Assembly: GCF_002858715.1 (NCBI RefSeq)
Contig: NZ_PJZH01000028.1
Location: forward strand, 1-49,711
Reading direction: 5' to 3'
From: Chimaeribacter coloradensis
GTDB taxonomy: Bacteria; Pseudomonadota; Gammaproteobacteria; Enterobacterales; Enterobacteriaceae
Length of the DNA stretch: 49,711 nt
Shown here: in pieces, positions 27,010 to 35,968 of the stretch
Layout of the letters: each line of letters begins with the position of its first letter
Position numbering within the stretch: the first letter of the stretch is position 1
Program-made: the position numbers and the translations under genes
The notes under the pieces: model-generated
Seen by the model: the letters and a program-made list of their open reading frames with translations, nothing else
Database searches by the model: none
Told to the model about the DNA's origin: nothing

Positions 27010-28296
27010 TCAGGGTTTCAGGCGGGTCAGGTCCGCCGCAGGCGCAGGCGGCACCACCGGGCGGGCAGCGCGGCAGGCGGAGAGCGTAAAGGCGGAGATC
27101 AGGGTAAACAGCAGCGCCACCGAGCCCATCAGCAGGTAGGTGCGGTCAAAGCCGATGCGGTCATAGAGGTAACCGGCAGGCGGGGCCACCACAATCGACC
27201 CGACATAGATCATCGCCTGGTAGCCGAGCAGGTACATCGTGGCGTTGACCCGTTTCGGGAAGTGCTCCGCGATGTACTTGAAGACCGAGATCAGCAGCAG
27301 CGCAATCTCCAGCCCGTAAAACGGCTTGATCAGCGAAATCAGCAGCGGGTCATGCACCAGCCCGGAGGCGATCAGCCGCACTCCGACCACCACGCCGGTG
27401 AACAGCATGCCTTTCTTGGCCCCGAAATGGTTCACCAGCCACGGCAGCGCCATCATCATCAGGAACTCCAGCCCCGACTGCACGGTACTCAGGTAGCCGT
27501 ACATCGCGTTGCCCTGCTGCTGCGTCTCAAAGAAGGAGACGAAATAGCGCGGGAACTGCTGCTCGGCGATAAACATCATCCAGGCGACGCCCGCCACATA
27601 GAGGCTGAACATCCAGAATTTGCGGTTTTTCAGCAGCAGAATCACATCCGCAAAGACAATCTTCTCCTCAGAGATCACCGCATTGTTCTTCAGCTCCTGC
27701 TCGCCGATCTTCAGGCTCAGCAGCACCGCCAGCATGATGAGCGAGGTGGCGCTGCTCAGGCAGAAGTTGAACAGCGGCGAGATGTTGAACAGCACGCCGG
27801 AGAGCGCAGCAGCCAGCGCCCAGCCCAGCGAGCCCCACATGCGGATCTGGCCGAACTCCAGGCCATAGAGGCGGCTGAAGCGGTCAGCGTAAGATTCCGA
27901 CGCCGCCACCCCGGCATACCAGCCGAGGCTGAGGTAGAGCGCCCCAAGCAGAATGCCCGCCAGCGGGTGCGACAGCAGCAGCGGCTGGTAGACCCCGGCG
28001 AAGAAGGGGGCCATCAGCGCGGAGATCAGGATCACCACATAAAGCAGGCGCTTGCTCATGCCGATCTTGTCCATGATGTAGCCGTAGACCGGCTTCATCA
28101 CCACCGCGAACACGCCGTTCACGGCGAACACCGTGCCGATGGTAACGCTGTCCAGCCCCACTTTCTGGCTGAGCCACAGCGCGTAAAGGCCGAAACTCGC
28201 TGACCAGGTAAAGAAGTAGAGGAAAATAAAACTGCTCATCTTGTAATAGGCGGTTTTCGCCACGGCCGGGGCGGAGCCGGTTGAGGGTGCATCCAT
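27010..28296 (-). CDS. Oligosaccharide:H+ symporter (LacY/RafB-type MFS)
   Basis: A 428-residue, twelve-helix inner-membrane permease. It aligns along its length with LacY: EFGQIRMWGSLGWALAA corresponds to EFGRARMFGCVGWALCA. LacY residues Glu126, Arg144, Arg302 and Glu325 have counterparts (SESY, QIRMWG, GVRLIA, GLEIALLL), whereas the Glu269 and His322 positions differ (Ser and Tyr), so the sugar specificity differs from lactose. AGGAG precedes the ATG. Between a DUF2264 protein and a GH88 hydrolase, the most likely cargo is an unsaturated uronic-acid-containing di- or oligosaccharide. Rhamnogalacturonide transporters of the RhiT type are in the same family. Confidence 0.85.
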   Translation of the reverse strand: MDAPSTGSAPAVAKTAYYKMSSFIFLYFFTWSASFGLYALWLSQKVGLDSVTIGTVFAVNGVFAVVMKPVYGYIMDKIGMSKRLLYVVILISALMAPFFAGVYQPLLLSHPLAGILLGALYLSLGWYAGVAASESYADRFSRLYGLEFGQIRMWGSLGWALAAALSGVLFNISPLFNFCLSSATSLIMLAVLLSLKIGEQELKNNAVISEEKIVFADVILLLKNRKFWMFSLYVAGVAWMMFIAEQQFPRYFVSFFETQQQGNAMYGYLSTVQSGLEFLMMMALPWLVNHFGAKKGMLFTGVVVGVRLIASGLVHDPLLISLIKPFYGLEIALLLISVFKYIAEHFPKRVNATMYLLGYQAMIYVGSIVVAPPAGYLYDRIGFDRTYLLMGSVALLFTLISAFTLSACRAARPVVPPAPAADLTRLKP

Positions 28297-28363
28297 GGTG
28301 GTTCTCCTGCGTAGGGTCAGGGGGGCTGCGGCCGCACCGGCAGCCGCTCAGGCAAAACGGTCA

Positions 28364-30214
28364 TCAGAGCCGGACAGTCTGCGTATGGCAGGGGAAGCAC
28401 AGCTTCAGCGCCCCTTCCGTGAGCGAGGCGTGCGGCACCGCCGCCCCGGCGATCGCGGCCTGCGGCGAGGCGGCCACCCAGCAGCAGAGCCAGTGTTCAC
28501 CGGGCGTCAGCAATCCCCTGAGCACCGGGATCGCCGCCGTTCCGGCAAACATCAGGTTACTGTTGGGCGGCGTGCGCACCCATTCCGCCTGCCGGGGCGC
28601 GGTGGGGGTCAGGCACTGGATCACGCTGGTGCCGTTGCGCGCCGCGGCGTCACAGCGGCGGCCCTGTGCAGTGATGCGGACCGCGGTCTGCGCGTCGGCC
28701 TCCACCGCGAAGCCGCCCTCGGCGCTGCTCAGGGTGCGCGCAGTGACGATCCGGTGCAGCCGCACATGGCCCTCTCCGGCCGGGATCAGCCAGGTCTGGA
28801 CGTCCACGTCGTGCCACGGCAGCCAGCGGCTGTAGATCAGTTCCTCCCGCGTGTCAGCTTCGCGGCAGTCGCGCCGCCCGCGCCAGTACTCATCCTGTTC
28901 CGCCAGCAGCAGCATGGAATCCCCGGCGGCGTGCGGCAAACCGTAGCGGCCGCGCTCCACACAGAAACCGAAGCGGTTGGAGTAAGCGAACTTGGTGTAT
29001 TTCGGGCCGGTATTGACGAAGTTATTCAGCTCAAGCTGCCCGGCGGTGAGCAGGAACAGGTGGTCATCCTGCGCATCCCGCACGATCAGTTGCCCGGCGT
29101 GCGGCAGGGCGCGTTGCCGGTTCAGCGGCGGCAGCGGCAGCGTGTCGGCCTGCCAGAATTCGCCCTCTTCAGGCAGCGCCAGCACCAGAAACAGCTTCAG
29201 CGCCCAGTAGGGGGAGCCGGGGGCGTTATAGTCCTCGGCCATGATCAGATTCGGGTAGTGGTAACCCACGCTCAGCACGCCGTCGCGATCGAAGATCGGC
29301 TGTTGCAGCCAGTGGTGCAGGTGGCGCAGCACCAGCCCCTTGACCACGCCGGGCGAAAACAGCGGCAGGCCGGAGAAGGCCACCGCGCTCCAGAACGCCG
29401 CTTCGGCAAAACGGTAGGTGAGGCTGCGGCCGAAGGGGATGGCGGAGCCGTCAGCGGCAAACTGGTAGATAAAATCCTGCCCAAAGGCGAGGGCGCGCTC
29501 CCGCAACTGCTGCGCACGCTGCGGGTCCTCTTCCGCCATCAGCGTGGCGTAGAGCAGGCCGTAAAAGTGGAACCCCATCGAGATGTAGTAGTCGCGCGGG
29601 CGGCCCGGCCCGTCGGCATACCAGCCGTCGCCGAGGTAGTAGTGCTCCATGCAGGCGAAATGGTGCGCAATGGCCGCCCGGTCTGCCGGCAGCCCGGCGC
29701 GGTGGAACCCCACCTGTACCAGAATCGGGAAGTAGTGCCAGTTGTTGTCCGGAATTTCTGCCGTGGCGCTCTGGTTCAGCCAGGTGTAGATCGCCTGCTG
29801 CTGCGCCTCACTGAACCACTGCCGCCAGCGCTGGGGCAGCAGCGCCAGCCCCACGCCGAATACCGCCATCTCCACACAGCGCTGGTCAAACGCCTGCACC
29901 TCACCCCAGTAGCCGGGGTGCGCCGGGTCAGTGCCGTGGGCGATCGCCTCAATAAAAAACGGCACCTGATCATTGTGCCCGTCGCCCGCCAGCAAGGGGA
30001 ACAGGCCCCACAGCATCCGCGCCAGCGCCTCCATCTCCGCCACTTCCGGGCCGTAATGGGCGGTGAACTGCCCGAGCGGGATGCCGCTCTGCCCGGCGCG
30101 GCAATAGGGGGCCACCGCCCCGAGCAGGGAATTCAGGGCCGCCTGCATCTGCGGCCGGGTGGACAGCTCGCCCGAATAAGGCAAAGGAAAAGCGGGGGCA
30201 TCTTCAGGGTGCAT
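28364..30214 (-). CDS. DUF2264 domain-containing protein (glycan-active toroid fold likely)
   Basis: A 616-residue protein covering the whole DUF2264 family length. The N-terminal helical part includes EVAEMEALARMLWGLFPLL near 57-75, NNWHYFPILVQVGFHRAGLP near 156-175 and DGWYADGPGRPRDYYISMGFHFYG near 195-218. Aromatic and His residues on repeated helices suggest an (alpha/alpha) toroid like heparinase-type lyases; a beta-rich C-terminal domain follows. No signal peptide, so it is cytoplasmic. AGGAGG precedes the ATG by 6 bases. It is the first gene of the operon with the symporter and GH88 hydrolase, so action on the imported oligosaccharide is inferred. The exact reaction is unknown. Confidence 0.8.
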   Translation of the reverse strand: MHPEDAPAFPLPYSGELSTRPQMQAALNSLLGAVAPYCRAGQSGIPLGQFTAHYGPEVAEMEALARMLWGLFPLLAGDGHNDQVPFFIEAIAHGTDPAHPGYWGEVQAFDQRCVEMAVFGVGLALLPQRWRQWFSEAQQQAIYTWLNQSATAEIPDNNWHYFPILVQVGFHRAGLPADRAAIAHHFACMEHYYLGDGWYADGPGRPRDYYISMGFHFYGLLYATLMAEEDPQRAQQLRERALAFGQDFIYQFAADGSAIPFGRSLTYRFAEAAFWSAVAFSGLPLFSPGVVKGLVLRHLHHWLQQPIFDRDGVLSVGYHYPNLIMAEDYNAPGSPYWALKLFLVLALPEEGEFWQADTLPLPPLNRQRALPHAGQLIVRDAQDDHLFLLTAGQLELNNFVNTGPKYTKFAYSNRFGFCVERGRYGLPHAAGDSMLLLAEQDEYWRGRRDCREADTREELIYSRWLPWHDVDVQTWLIPAGEGHVRLHRIVTARTLSSAEGGFAVEADAQTAVRITAQGRRCDAAARNGTSVIQCLTPTAPRQAEWVRTPPNSNLMFAGTAAIPVLRGLLTPGEHWLCCWVAASPQAAIAGAAVPHASLTEGALKLCFPCHTQTVRL

Positions 30215-30337
30215 CAGGGCCTCCTGATCCGGCGGATCGGGTTAATGGAAATAATCGTTTGAGCCGGGAATGCTGGGGCAGAAAATAGGCTAACCTTGAA
30301 AGCACTTTATTTTTTCTGCCGGTAAACGGCTGAGCGG

Positions 30338-30381
30338 ATAATACAGGCAGGGAAAAGGCGGCAATTGTTAGGCAGCTCACA
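30338..30381 (-). promoter_or_regulatory. CRP-dependent promoter of the DUF2264-symporter-GH88 operon
   Basis: On the plus strand TGTTA-N6-TCACA (30366-30381) matches the CRP consensus at 9 of 10 core bases. A TATTAT -10 on the minus strand (30338-30343) gives a start near 30331, so the CRP centre is about 42 bp upstream, the class II position. The -35 hexamer is poor, as expected. Confidence 0.6.
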
Positions 30382-30531
30382 AAATAGCGGTGAGTTTGAA
30401 ATGTCAGTTGATTATTTGGCCGTAACCCGGCTTAAATTATAAAAAAATGCTAAAAAATTTAATTTTGTTGTCTTTGCCATAAAGGGAAAAATGTCCTCCA
30501 CAATAATAAAACCCGAGTCAGGAGCCTGTTT

Positions 30532-31392
30532 ATGGCAGAGAATGATTTTCTGGAACGCATTGCATTGAATGAACGTTTTATCTCCTTTAACCGCATGAGT
30601 ACCACCAGCGCCAACTATTACCACTGGCACCAGTGCCTGGAAATCCTGTTTGTGATGCGCGGCTACGGCATCGTGATTGTGGACAACCAGCAATACACCC
30701 TGCGCCCCGGCCGGATGTTTATTTTCCCGCCCTTTAAGCTGCACAAAGTGTATGTGGAGCAGGGGCCGTCCAACCCCTATGAACGCACCACCCTGCATAT
30801 TGAAAACGTGGTGCTGGACACCGCCCTGCAACCCTTCCCGAAACGGCGGGCAATCTTCCGCCAGCTGTGCGACACCCAGAGCCTGGCGCGCATCTATGAC
30901 CTGAGCGAGCACGGCGACCACCTCGATTTCCTGCTGGAGAATTTCAACACCCTCTGCCGCCACAACACCCACCAGCTGGAGGATATCGTGGTACTGATAC
31001 TGCAACTGATGGCCTTTATGCCGGAGCAGGGGGTGCATCACCACACCTTCCCGCACACCACCGCCACCAAAGTGATGAGCTGGATCGAAGAGAATTACGA
31101 TTGCAAATTCTCGCTGGAGCGGCTGGCGCAGGCGGTGGGGCTGTCACGCAGCTACACCTCGCGGGTGTTCAGCCAGGAGACCGGCGGTTCAATTCAGGAA
31201 TACCTGGTGACCCGGCGCGTCAAATGCGCCTGTGAGCTGCTGCGCGGCACCGATCTCACCATCGAGCAGATTGGGCAGAAAAGCGGCTTTGCCGACACCC
31301 CCTACTTTATTACCAGCTTTAAGAAGCTGATCGGCCAGACGCCGCTGCAATACCGCAAAACCAGCTGCCGCCCCGACGCCCGCCCGGCTTAA
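30532..31392 (+). CDS. AraC-family transcriptional regulator
   Basis: 286 residues: an N-terminal cupin-like sensing domain (YYHWHQCLEILFVMRGYG near 26-43, FIFPPFKLHKVY near 64-75) and a C-terminal double helix-turn-helix (LERLAQAVGLSRSYTSRVFS near 195-214, IGQKSGFADTPYFITSFKK near 246-264). AGGAG precedes the ATG. It is divergent from the glycan-degradation operon across about 317 bp, so it is very likely its activator with an oligosaccharide ligand. Its stop codon overlaps that of the convergent CoA-transferase gene. Confidence 0.9.
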   Translation: MAENDFLERIALNERFISFNRMSTTSANYYHWHQCLEILFVMRGYGIVIVDNQQYTLRPGRMFIFPPFKLHKVYVEQGPSNPYERTTLHIENVVLDTALQPFPKRRAIFRQLCDTQSLARIYDLSEHGDHLDFLLENFNTLCRHNTHQLEDIVVLILQLMAFMPEQGVHHHTFPHTTATKVMSWIEENYDCKFSLERLAQAVGLSRSYTSRVFSQETGGSIQEYLVTRRVKCACELLRGTDLTIEQIGQKSGFADTPYFITSFKKLIGQTPLQYRKTSCRPDARPA

Positions 31393-32777
31393 CGCGCGGG
31401 CCAGCGCGCCGGGTGCTGTCCCAGCGGCCCGGCGGGCGTGCGCCAGAGCATCGCGGTGCCGTCGAGCGCCAGCGGGGCGCGCAGCCGGGTACCGACGCCC
31501 CAGGCGGTCAGCTCCAGCGACGCCCCCCCGTCATGCCGCGCGGCAGGCGGCAGCGCCTCCCCGGTTAACCACGCCGGGTCGCGGTGGGTGGTCAGCAGCA
31601 GGGCGGTACGCGCCAGCGAGAGCCGCACACTGCACCCGCGCCCCTGCCGCAGCCGTTCGGCCAGCCCCTGCAACACCGCCGCCGCCATCAGGCCGCCGGT
31701 GGCGTGGTCCAGCGCCTGTACCGGCAGCGGCCGCGGGGCACCGGCGCGCAGGGCGGCCATGCCGGCGGCGGCAATGCCGCAACTCATCTGCACCAGGCTG
31801 TCAAAGCCGCGCCGCTCACGCCACGGGCCATGCCAGCCATAGGCATTCAGAGAGACATCCACCAGCCCCGGGCTGAGCGCCTGCCGCTGCGCCTCGCCAT
31901 ACCCCAGCTTCTCCAGCGCCCCGGCGCGGTAGCCGTGTACCAGCACATCGGCCCCGGCCAGCAGCTGCTCAAAGGTGGCGCGATCCTGCGGGTCGTGCAG
32001 GTCGAGGCGCGCGCAGCGCTTCCCGGCGGTGATCTCCGGTGCCATCGACGGCTCCTCCCAATCGGGCGGGTCGAGGCGCAGCACCTCCGCCCCGAACCCC
32101 GCCAGGGTGCGGGTGGCGGCCGGCCCGGCGATGATCCGGGTTAAATCCAGCACCCGGATGCCCTGTAACGGCCGCGCCGGGGCAAGCGCCCACTGCGGCC
32201 GCACAGCCTCTGCGCCCTGCGTCTGCCACAGGAACAGCGGTGCCTGCGCCACTTCGCGCCCCTGCGGGTGCTGCTGCCACTCTGCCTCTGTCAGCATCCC
32301 GGCGGCGCAGCCCCCGGCCGCGACAATCGCCGTTTCCAGCTCCTCTTTGCGCCAGAGGGCCACGCGCGGGGCGAGTGCCGCGCGATCGGCGGCCGGGCCG
32401 AGCAGCTGCTCCACCACCCGGCGGTGGTGGGGGGCGTTGGTGTGCAGGCGGATCCAGCCGTCCGCCGTGGGGTAGTCCCCCGCCAGCGCATCCCAGGCGG
32501 CGGGCAGCGCCCAGCCGTGCGGCTGCAAGGTGGTGCCGAACCAGAGCGAGGCGAGCCGCCGGTCAACGTACACCGGGGCCAGGGTGCCGTGGCGCTCCGC
32601 CAGCAGCGCCGACAGCGCCCGGCCCACTGCCCCGTACACGGCCTGCGCCAGTTCACTCACCGGGAACAGCGACGGGTAACGCCCGCTGCCGCTGAGATGC
32701 AGTGGGGCGGCGGGCACCTGCGGCGCGAGCTGCTGCCATATCGCTTCCGTGAAGGTGTGGGTCAAGGACTCGGGCAT
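31389..32777 (-). CDS. Class III CoA-transferase (CaiB/BaiF), domains in permuted order
   Basis: 462 residues. The family signature GIRVLDLTRIIAGPAATRTL, normally at the N-terminus, lies near 206-225. The first ~190 residues (YPTADGWIRLHTNAPHHRRV near 98-117, EELETAIVAAGG near 145-156, EWQQHPQGREVAQAPLF near 166-182) resemble what is normally the C-terminal small-domain region. After the Rossmann part the chain ends near LSLARTALLL plus about 60 residues. The order is therefore swapped relative to CaiB or formyl-CoA transferase. Members move CoA between carboxylic acids; substrate unknown. GGAG precedes the ATG by 8 bases. The flavin-reductase-like gene is upstream on the same strand (48-bp gap). 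Confidence 0.75.
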   Translation of the reverse strand: MPESLTHTFTEAIWQQLAPQVPAAPLHLSGSGRYPSLFPVSELAQAVYGAVGRALSALLAERHGTLAPVYVDRRLASLWFGTTLQPHGWALPAAWDALAGDYPTADGWIRLHTNAPHHRRVVEQLLGPAADRAALAPRVALWRKEELETAIVAAGGCAAGMLTEAEWQQHPQGREVAQAPLFLWQTQGAEAVRPQWALAPARPLQGIRVLDLTRIIAGPAATRTLAGFGAEVLRLDPPDWEEPSMAPEITAGKRCARLDLHDPQDRATFEQLLAGADVLVHGYRAGALEKLGYGEAQRQALSPGLVDVSLNAYGWHGPWRERRGFDSLVQMSCGIAAAGMAALRAGAPRPLPVQALDHATGGLMAAAVLQGLAERLRQGRGCSVRLSLARTALLLTTHRDPAWLTGEALPPAARHDGGASLELTAWGVGTRLRAPLALDGTAMLWRTPAGPLGQHPARWPAR

Positions 32778-32825
32778 CGGTTGTTCTCCAAACGTAGGTT
32801 TCCCAAGTATAGAACCCGTGCTGCC

Positions 32826-33407
32826 TTACTGCGGCGTGGCCTGTACCGTCTCGCCGCTCAGCACAAACTGGCCGCCGCCGAGGTGGTGGATCGAATGCAG
32901 CGCGCGGTTCTCCGGGGTGAAGTGCCAGCGCCCGTCGTGGAAAATCCGCGTATCCGCTGCCGCTGACAGCACTTCGCCGAAGCAGGTGTCGTACTTCTCC
33001 TGTGACCCGGCCTCGGGCAGCAGGCGGCACTCCAGCCACGCCGCGCAACCGGCCTCGATCAGCGGCACCCCGGTGTGCGCCCCGGCGTGCGCCGCGATCT
33101 GGTAACGGGAAAACTTATCCTGCTCACGGCCGGAGACGCTGCCGACCGCGTAGGCGGTGTCCACAAAGGCGGCCGTCGGCACGCAGATGCCGAACACGCC
33201 GCTCTCTTCGATAAGCACCCGGCTCAGGGTGCTTTTGTCCACCACGATGGCGATGCGCGCCGGAATGAACTCCACCGGCGTTGACCAGGCGGCGGCCATC
33301 ACATTGCGTTGCTGCCCGTCGCGGCTGCGGCTGGTGATCAGGATAGTCGGGCCGTGGTTCAGCAAGCGGCTGGCGTGCTCAGGCAGTACCGGTTGAAAAA
33401 AGGACAT
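32826..33407 (-). CDS. Flavin reductase-like domain protein
   Basis: 193 residues with the FMN-binding split-barrel pattern: PTILITSRSRDGQQRNVMAA near 20-39, DKSTLSRVLIEESGVFGICV near 57-76, then CAAWLECRLL near 120-129. These proteins bind FMN and reduce it or act as oxygenase partners; the true activity is unknown. The start at 33407 (MSFFQPVLPEHA) is preceded by GAGAAG; an in-frame ATG at 33449 would add 14 atypical residues. It lies directly upstream of the CoA-transferase gene and may be co-transcribed. Confidence 0.8.
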   Translation of the reverse strand: MSFFQPVLPEHASRLLNHGPTILITSRSRDGQQRNVMAAAWSTPVEFIPARIAIVVDKSTLSRVLIEESGVFGICVPTAAFVDTAYAVGSVSGREQDKFSRYQIAAHAGAHTGVPLIEAGCAAWLECRLLPEAGSQEKYDTCFGEVLSAAADTRIFHDGRWHFTPENRALHSIHHLGGGQFVLSGETVQATPQ

Positions 33408-33936
33408 AGGGCTTCTCGTTAAGTGAAAGAATGCCTGAGTGTAAAACATCTGTTACCTGCGGCGGCAAGGTAAGCGTGCGCTGCACGTAGTTACAACATA
33501 CTTTTAGCCTTCAAGGCAGTAAGGCGGTTGCGGCAGGCAAGGGGAGGAAGATGCAGCCGCATCGGGGCGGCAGACACCGGGAACACCGCGCCGGTCAGGC
33601 CGTTTTTTCTGCCTGTTTTTCAACCATAAAAGCGCGGCGGCAGCTACAGAATGTTCTTAAATCGCCACCGCTGACGAACTTTTCCGCAACGCACCGGCAA
33701 CATATTGCGGCGCGCCCGCAGCCCGCATACACTGCGGCGTGGCGTGCGTTTCCCGTTGCCGCCGGCAGGGCGTAACAGGCTGTGATTGTTGGGTATTGCC
33801 GTATTCACGCCATGAATTTTCCGTCTCCCTTGATGTCGTAAATTTTCGAGCCCCGGCGTGGCCTTTTTGCCGCATGTAATGTTGCGGCCAGGACGCCCGG
33901 ACTGACACGTTGCCCAGCACAGGAACTTCCTCAGGC
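33408..33936. other. Intergenic region upstream of opgD
   Basis: About 530 bp. I see no gene with a ribosome-binding site and no strong hairpin. It must hold the promoters of the leftward flavin-reductase-like gene and of opgD. Confidence 0.4.
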
Positions 33937-35589
33937 ATGGAAAGAAGAGCATTTCTCAAAGCGTCACTGGCGTTCGCCGCCTACTGCGGTACGCCGGTCA
34001 TGTCATCCCTATTCAGCCGCTCTGCGGCCGCCGCGGAAGTCGCCGACGGCGACGTTACCCCGTTCAGCTTCTCCACCCTGCAAACCATGGCGCGCGAGCT
34101 GGCCGCCACCCCCCACGGCGGCGCACCGGCTGCCCTGCCGCCGACGCTGGCCGGGCTGACCCCGCAGGCCTACAACAAAATCCAGTATGACCACGGCCAC
34201 TCCCTGTGGAACGGCAACGGCGCAGAGCGCCAGCTCGATGTGGAGCTGTTCCACGTCGGCATGGGCTTTAAGCGCCGGGTGCGGGTCTACTCTGTGGACG
34301 CGGCGAAACAGCAGGCGCGTGAGATCCACTTCCGCCCTGAGCTGTTTAATTACAACGACGCGGGCGTCGACACCAAACAGCTCGAAGGGCGGGACAACCT
34401 CGGCTTTGCCGGTTTCAAGGTCAACAAAGCGCCGGAGCTGACCCGCCGTGACGTGGTCTCGTTCCTGGGGGCCAGCTACTTCCGCGCGGTGGATGACACC
34501 TACCAGTACGGCCTCTCCGCCCGCGGCCTGGCGATTGACACCTTCTCCGACCAGCCGGAAGAGTTCCCGGATTTCACCGCCTTCTGGTTTGAGACGCCGA
34601 AACCGGAAGAGACCACCTTCACCGTCTATGCGCTGCTCGACAGCCCCAGCGCCACCGGCGCGTACCGCTTTATCATCCGCTGTGAGAAAGAGCGGGTGGT
34701 GATGGAGATTGAGAAACACCTCCATGCGCGCAAGGACATCAAACAGCTCGGCATCGCGCCGATGACCACCATGTTCAGCTGCGGCACCAACGAGCGCCGG
34801 ATGTGTGACACCATCCACCCGCAGATCCACGACTCCGACCGGCTGGCGATGTGGCGCGGCAACGGCGAATGGATCTGCCGCCCGCTCAACAACCCGCAGC
34901 GCCTGCAATTCAACGCCTACGCGGATGAGAACCCGCAGGGCTTCGGGCTGCTGCAGACCAACCATGACTTTGATGATTACCAGGATGTCATCGGCTGGTA
35001 TAACAAGCGCCCGAGCCTGTGGGTAGAGCCGATCGGCAAGTGGGGCCGGGGGGCCATCAACCTGATGGAGATCCCGACCACCGGCGAAACGCTGGATAAC
35101 ATCGTCTGCTTCTGGCAGCCGGAGCAGCCGCTGCGCGCCGGGCAGTCGCACAGTTACAGTTACCGCCTCTACTGGGCCTCTGAGGCACCGGTGAAAAGCC
35201 CGCTGGCGAACATCAAGGCGACGCGTACCGGCATGGGTGCCTTCCCGGAAGGGTGGGCGCCGGGGGAGAACTACCCCACGGTCTGGGCGCGCCGCTTCGC
35301 GGTGGACTTCGTCAACGGCGAGCTGAAAGCGTACGCGGATAAAGGCATTGAGCCGGTGATCAACGTCTCCGCAGGCCGGGTGAATAACATCGAGATCCTC
35401 TACGTCGAGCCGATCAACGGCTACCGCATCCTGTTTGACTGGTTCCCGGACAGCGACAAGGCTGACCCGGTAGAGATGCGCATGTTCCTGCGCTCCCATG
35501 AGACGACGCTGAGCGAAACCTGGCTCTACCAATATTTCCCGCCGCCGGCGGACAAACGCAAATATATTGACGACCGCCAGATGCGTTAA
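33937..35589 (+). CDS. opgD: Glucans biosynthesis protein D
   Basis: A 550-residue periplasmic protein (E. coli OpgD 551) that shapes the backbone of osmoregulated periplasmic glucans. It has a twin-arginine signal ([10 protein letters not shown], hydrophobic LAFAAYCG, then an Ala-rich cleavage region near 30-38) and the full MdoG/OpgD domain. [20 protein letters not shown] and [20 protein letters not shown] are essentially as in E. coli. The start is at the ATG giving the Tat motif at residue 3; a TTG 27 bases upstream is in frame but would bury the signal. OpgG is excluded by the Tat signal and length. It is monocistronic with its own terminator. Confidence 0.95.
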   Translation: MERRAFLKASLAFAAYCGTPVMSSLFSRSAAAAEVADGDVTPFSFSTLQTMARELAATPHGGAPAALPPTLAGLTPQAYNKIQYDHGHSLWNGNGAERQLDVELFHVGMGFKRRVRVYSVDAAKQQAREIHFRPELFNYNDAGVDTKQLEGRDNLGFAGFKVNKAPELTRRDVVSFLGASYFRAVDDTYQYGLSARGLAIDTFSDQPEEFPDFTAFWFETPKPEETTFTVYALLDSPSATGAYRFIIRCEKERVVMEIEKHLHARKDIKQLGIAPMTTMFSCGTNERRMCDTIHPQIHDSDRLAMWRGNGEWICRPLNNPQRLQFNAYADENPQGFGLLQTNHDFDDYQDVIGWYNKRPSLWVEPIGKWGRGAINLMEIPTTGETLDNIVCFWQPEQPLRAGQSHSYSYRLYWASEAPVKSPLANIKATRTGMGAFPEGWAPGENYPTVWARRFAVDFVNGELKAYADKGIEPVINVSAGRVNNIEILYVEPINGYRILFDWFPDSDKADPVEMRMFLRSHETTLSETWLYQYFPPPADKRKYIDDRQMR

Positions 35590-35612
35590 TTTCCGGCGCG
35601 CCCCGTCTTCCC

Positions 35613-35638
35613 AAAAGCCTGCTCTTGCAGGCTTTTTT
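35613..35638 (+). terminator. Terminator of opgD
   Basis: AAAAGCCTGC-TCTT-GCAGGCTTTTTT, a hairpin with a T6 tail 24 bases after the stop codon. Confidence 0.9.
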
Positions 35639-35828
35639 ATTGCGCGCTACCCCTTATTTCCCGTCCGTTTTCTCACATAAAACCGCTTATTTCCGTTATC
35701 ACCCGGTTGCAGCAAAGTTTGCGATTCCCTTTCCAAATCATGCGCTTTCTGCTGCCACCGGGCGGCGTTAAGGCGCATGATGCACTACGCTTGATCAGGC
35801 AGCGGAAATAAGCCCGGTTACTTTTCCG

Positions 35829-35873
35829 TTTATGTGAATTTAATGTTAATTATTAACGCTAAATTCACATAAA
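35829..35873. repeat. 45-bp near-perfect palindrome upstream of gldA
   Basis: Outer arms TTTATGTGAATTTA (35829-35842) and TAAATTCACATAAA (35860-35873) are exact reverse complements. The inner GTTAATTATTAAC (35845-35857) is also a palindrome with the same centre, 35851. Only the two 2-base steps between them do not pair. It lies 95 bp upstream of the gldA start codon and could be a large operator or a cruciform. Confidence 0.7.
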
Positions 35874-35968
35874 GGCGGGCCCGCGCCGCCGGTTATTCCG
35901 GTATAAAAAAATTCCCTTCCGGCCTGCCTGGTCAGTGCCGCCAACGACTCCATCAAGAGGTGAAAGTT

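Noticed and set aside
25804..28203. 799-codon open frame on the plus strand
   Set aside because: It is antisense to the GH88 and symporter genes, which have clear family motifs and ribosome-binding sites. Its product is His/Arg/Gln-rich low-complexity sequence, typical of a shadow frame in GC-rich DNA.
28295..30262. 655-codon open frame on the plus strand
   Set aside because: Antisense shadow of the DUF2264 gene; no recognisable domain and biased composition.
35829..35873. CRP site in the gldA palindrome
   Set aside because: TGTGA and TCACA occur but are separated by 27 bases instead of 6, so the arrangement is not a CRP site.
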